A stretch of 64,000 nt of DNA. It comes from Agaricus subrufescens (lineage: Eukaryota; Basidiomycota; Agaricomycetes; Agaricales; Agaricaceae). Under the pieces are notes generated by a model, which saw only the letters and a program-made list of their open reading frames with translations, did no database searches and had not been told where the DNA came from. The first letter of the stretch is position 1. Every line of letters begins with the position of its first letter. The stretch covers positions 1,612,001-1,676,000 of the forward strand of contig CM057058.1 in NCBI GenBank assembly GCA_029945375.1, given 5' to 3'. Position numbers and translations under genes: made by a program. This document shows positions 61,508-64,000 of this stretch, piece by piece.

Positions 61508-61720
61508 CATTCTTGACAATTATCATATTATGGTTACCTCGGATCTACGAAATAGAATTTCCTAGTTTGCTTGGTTCTCCTCTCCCTCCACCCTCTCCTC
61601 AACGGTGATCATGAGTAACAATGACATTCTTGACAACTATCATATCACGGATACTTCCCCGATCTACGAAATAGAACTTTCTAGTGTTCTCAGTTTCTCC
61701 ACCTTTCCTTCTCAACAGTT
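61508..61720 (+). repeat. Tandem direct duplication, period about 117 bp
   Basis: 61508-61606 and 61625-61720 both begin CATTCTTGACAAYTATCATA, share GATCTACGAAATAGAA, and end in pyrimidines followed by CTCAACRGT. They lie in the 3' region between the small protein gene and the USP gene. Divergence between the copies is visible, so the duplication is not fresh. Confidence 0.8.
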
Positions 61721-62049
61721 AAAAAGAAAGAATCATGACGTTCATTCCATTCATACGTCTATTAAGGGTGTACCAATCCATGTTTGTCTATCCAGCATCG
61801 GCAACCATATGTAAGGGGAGGTAAAAAAACAAAAAAAGAAAAAAAGAAAACAAAAAACACAAAAGGGTAACGATATATGTATATGGATACAAAACACGCA
61901 AATGAACAAACCAAAAAAAAAACAACTCATCGCAAAACTTCCAACGTCATCAAAAAGTGGTGAGTATTCTTTGTTTTTTTCCCCAGAAAACAAAAACGGA
62001 GGTGAGGAAAGTATATATAGACATATATAAGAAGTAAGCTTTTTTTTCG

Positions 62050-64000
62050 TCATGCTTGAGAGTGAACGATCGGTGTTCCATTATTAGGTGAGTGAATGTT
62101 TTTATGGGGTAACGAAGTATTAGTAGAAGATGAATCATGCCGGTGTTGTTGATGGTGGTGATGTTGATGTTGAGATGAAGATAAAGATGTCGACGAAGAG
62201 GCAGAAGAAGTTGAATTTGAAATTGTTGAAGCCGGAGGCGAATCCACGAGTCCTTTACGAGATTTCGTTTTCGTTTTTTTCTTGGGCGGTGACGATGCCG
62301 GTGACGATGCCGGTGATGATACTGGTGAAGAATGCTCAGCAATTGTAGGCATCGATACACTCAAACTAGCATCATCATCTGCATCCGCCACCCCTGCCCT
62401 CTCCTTTCCTGTTATTGCATTCCCATTCCCATTCCCATTCACTTTCGTCGACAAGCTATGGTCTCTACTCTCCATCTCTACCGACGGTGATGCTCTCGAG
62501 TTCGTAGATCCAGCGGTACCATCACTAGTAACACTTCTGCTCCTTCCTCCCCTCTTGCTCGCTGTAACATTTCGCACAATCCTCGCTCCAGAAGCGTTAA
62601 CTCGTGAACTTGATAGTGAAAGTGACGACGATAGAATACCGTTCGGTTGGTGTACTTGCCACGGTTGCAAGGGTATAGGTGATGATAGTGGTGGTAATGA
62701 CGATGATGACGACGATGGCGAGGACGATAGTAGAGATGACGACGAAAGGTTTGAAGGTATCCCATTCTTCAAATCTCCACCAAATGGATCTTTGAGAGGA
62801 TGTTTCTGTGCATTATCGCGCGACTGGGAATATGAACGCGCAAGACGGGTCGTCGATTGAACACCAACACCAATCTCGTTAACCAAAGACCCAACACTCC
62901 CATTCAGGTTCAGAGTCCTCAACTCTGGTTTCAGGGTCTCTTCCGAGCTTGAATTCGCCTTTCCATTTTGCAGGGAAGAATAAACTCCAGGGGTCTCCTG
63001 CACAGCGCGTTCATAATAGAGCATGAAAGCTCCAACGCCCTCTTGTAACACCGTTTCAATCCCGCATTCGGTCACAGCATCATCACTAATGCGTAACCAT
63101 CCTCTTCCAGGTCGGATAACCGCTTCATCTTCGAACACGTATCTCGGACGTGAGCTACTACTACTGTCCGTCTCACTGTTTATCGAATCCACATCATCAT
63201 CTAACCGTAAAGGATCGAGCATTGATGGTGGCGCCCATCGCTTATCGTCGCCTACACTAGGGTGCCTCGGTTTGCGTCGATAGCAGATATAATGACCAAA
63301 TGAATGTTGACCATAATGGCATACGACAGCGGCAAGACGATAGATTATCCGCGGCGTTGCATAAATAGAAGGCGTGGGAGTTGTTGAACGCGATAACGGA
63401 GGTGGCTGAGTTGAGATTGCCCTTGTAGGAACAATTGATAGATTTCCCGAGGTTGTATATGGTGTGAGATCCAGGACCTCAGGGAACAGAAGGCGAACCA
63501 TGTTCTTGGATGCATAGTGCCCGAAGTGCACAGATCGGTTTATGTGGAGGGCAAGTACCGGTGGTGGCTGGAAAGTTGTGTCAAGAGAGGAAGGGGATAT
63601 GTCTGAGGACAAGTTGCTTACCCGGGCAATCATGGCTTGTTTTGTAGAGAGTGGGCTGAAAACTTTCTCCATTCGGACGTCTTTGAGGTCCTCTTCAATT
63701 CGCTCTTCCTGTATCGCTGCTTTGACCTTGGCTTCCATCCTGCGTACTTTCTTGAGACGCTCTTTTTTGGAATTGCTGGGTTTAGTCTGAGATTGCATCT
63801 CGTGTTCAAGTTTCTTGATGTCTTGTTGGAGACGTTTGTGAGTGGCGACGACGGAACATTTTCTACAGATGCAATCTCTGAGTTCTTCGAGGCGGGTATA
63901 ATCTTCTAAGCAGTCTTCTAGTTGGCATACAGCCTGCTGAGTAATGAGAATCTCGAAAATCAAGTATGTTTGGTTACGCACGGCAAGTCTGGGTAATGCT
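62050..64000 (-). CDS. Ubiquitin-specific protease, C-terminal part (5' end off the window)
   Basis: It removes ubiquitin from proteins. The visible part starts at the right edge, with a probable intron (63981-63934, GTGCGT donor) before 'AVCQLEDCLEDYTRLEEL' and 'DCICRKCSVVATHKRLQQD'. A coiled segment follows, then the second half of the USP fold: 'VLALHINRSVHFGHYASKN', the His box 'RLAAVVCHYGQHSFGHYICY', and 'WLRISDDAVTECG'. The Cys box must lie beyond 64000. The C-terminal tail is long and disordered, with short repeats (SSPASSPASS near 62290-62330, NGNGNGN near 62420), poly-Ser and poly-His stretches, ending 'TPIVHSQA' with TGA at 62050-62052. The C-terminal extension after the fold is about 300 residues, longer than in yeast relatives. 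Confidence 0.88.
   Translation of the reverse strand, partial: ALPRLAVRNQTYLIFEILITQQAVCQLEDCLEDYTRLEELRDCICRKCSVVATHKRLQQDIKKLEHEMQSQTKPSNSKKERLKKVRRMEAKVKAAIQEERIEEDLKDVRMEKVFSPLSTKQAMIARVSNLSSDISPSSLDTTFQPPPVLALHINRSVHFGHYASKNMVRLLFPEVLDLTPYTTSGNLSIVPTRAISTQPPPLSRSTTPTPSIYATPRIIYRLAAVVCHYGQHSFGHYICYRRKPRHPSVGDDKRWAPPSMLDPLRLDDDVDSINSETDSSSSSRPRYVFEDEAVIRPGRGWLRISDDAVTECGIETVLQEGVGAFMLYYERAVQETPGVYSSLQNGKANSSSEETLKPELRTLNLNGSVGSLVNEIGVGVQSTTRLARSYSQSRDNAQKHPLKDPFGGDLKNGIPSNLSSSSLLSSSPSSSSSSLPPLSSPIPLQPWQVHQPNGILSSSLSLSSSRVNASGARIVRNVTASKRGGRSRSVTSDGTAGSTNSRASPSVEMESRDHSLSTKVNGNGNGNAITGKERAGVADADDDASLSVSMPTIAEHSSPVSSPASSPASSPPKKKTKTKSRKGLVDSPPASTISNSTSSASSSTSLSSSQHQHHHHQQHRHDSSSTNTSLPHKNIHSPNNGTPIVHSQA

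Overview
The window is nuclear DNA of a filamentous basidiomycete, most likely an agaricomycete. The evidence is dense genes cut by many introns of about 45-110 bp with GT-AG borders and CTGAC/CTAAC branch sites, a FunK1-type fungal kinase, an AA9 lytic polysaccharide monooxygenase, and a local expansion of cytochrome P450 genes. Gene ends given here come from reading both strands and joining exons by hand. Introns in the longer genes were placed by protein continuity, not by transcripts.

Layout. 1-2177 (minus): 5' part of a Ty1/Copia-like LTR retrotransposon (5' LTR plus an open gag frame that runs off the left edge). 2.4-13.7 kb: a two-gene unit, a multipass membrane protein gene followed by a nuclear-looking zinc-binding protein gene, present three times in tandem on the minus strand. 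Only the last zinc-protein copy (12034-13730) is intact; the two others are decayed, and one membrane-protein copy carries a nonsense codon. 15.0-16.1 kb (minus): an AA9 LPMO. 16.8-18.5 kb (plus): a cyclophilin-RRM protein (PPIL4/Cyp6 type). 19.1-20.0 kb (plus): a BTB/POZ protein. 20.5-23.9 kb (minus): a coiled-coil protein. 24.2-34.0 kb (minus): a neurofibromin/Ira-type Ras GTPase-activating protein, the largest gene. 35.2-38.0 kb (plus): a three-RRM RNA-binding protein of the Nam8/Csx1 type. 39.1-40.1 kb (plus): ribosome-biogenesis factor Rrp7.

40.9-55.7 kb is an accessory block. Two paralogous P450 genes on the minus strand and two on the plus strand face each other around a WBP2-like GRAM-domain gene and an omega-type GST gene. 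Each P450 has a decayed tRNA(Trp)-like sequence upstream. A truncated copy of the WBP2-like gene marks one duplication junction, and a 412-bp TA-flanked inverted-repeat element (MITE) sits upstream of the third P450.

55.8-64 kb: a FunK1 kinase (minus) divergent from a DnaJC28-type mitochondrial protein (plus), a conserved 82-residue protein with a TATA promoter (plus), and the C-terminal part of a ubiquitin-specific protease (minus) that runs off the right edge.

The core genes (RasGAP, Rrp7, cyclophilin-RRM, RNA-binding protein, USP) are housekeeping or signalling genes. The duplicated P450s next to a GST suggest a small oxidation/conjugation gene neighbourhood, but nothing in the sequence identifies a substrate. 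I found no CRISPR array, rRNA or intact tRNA.
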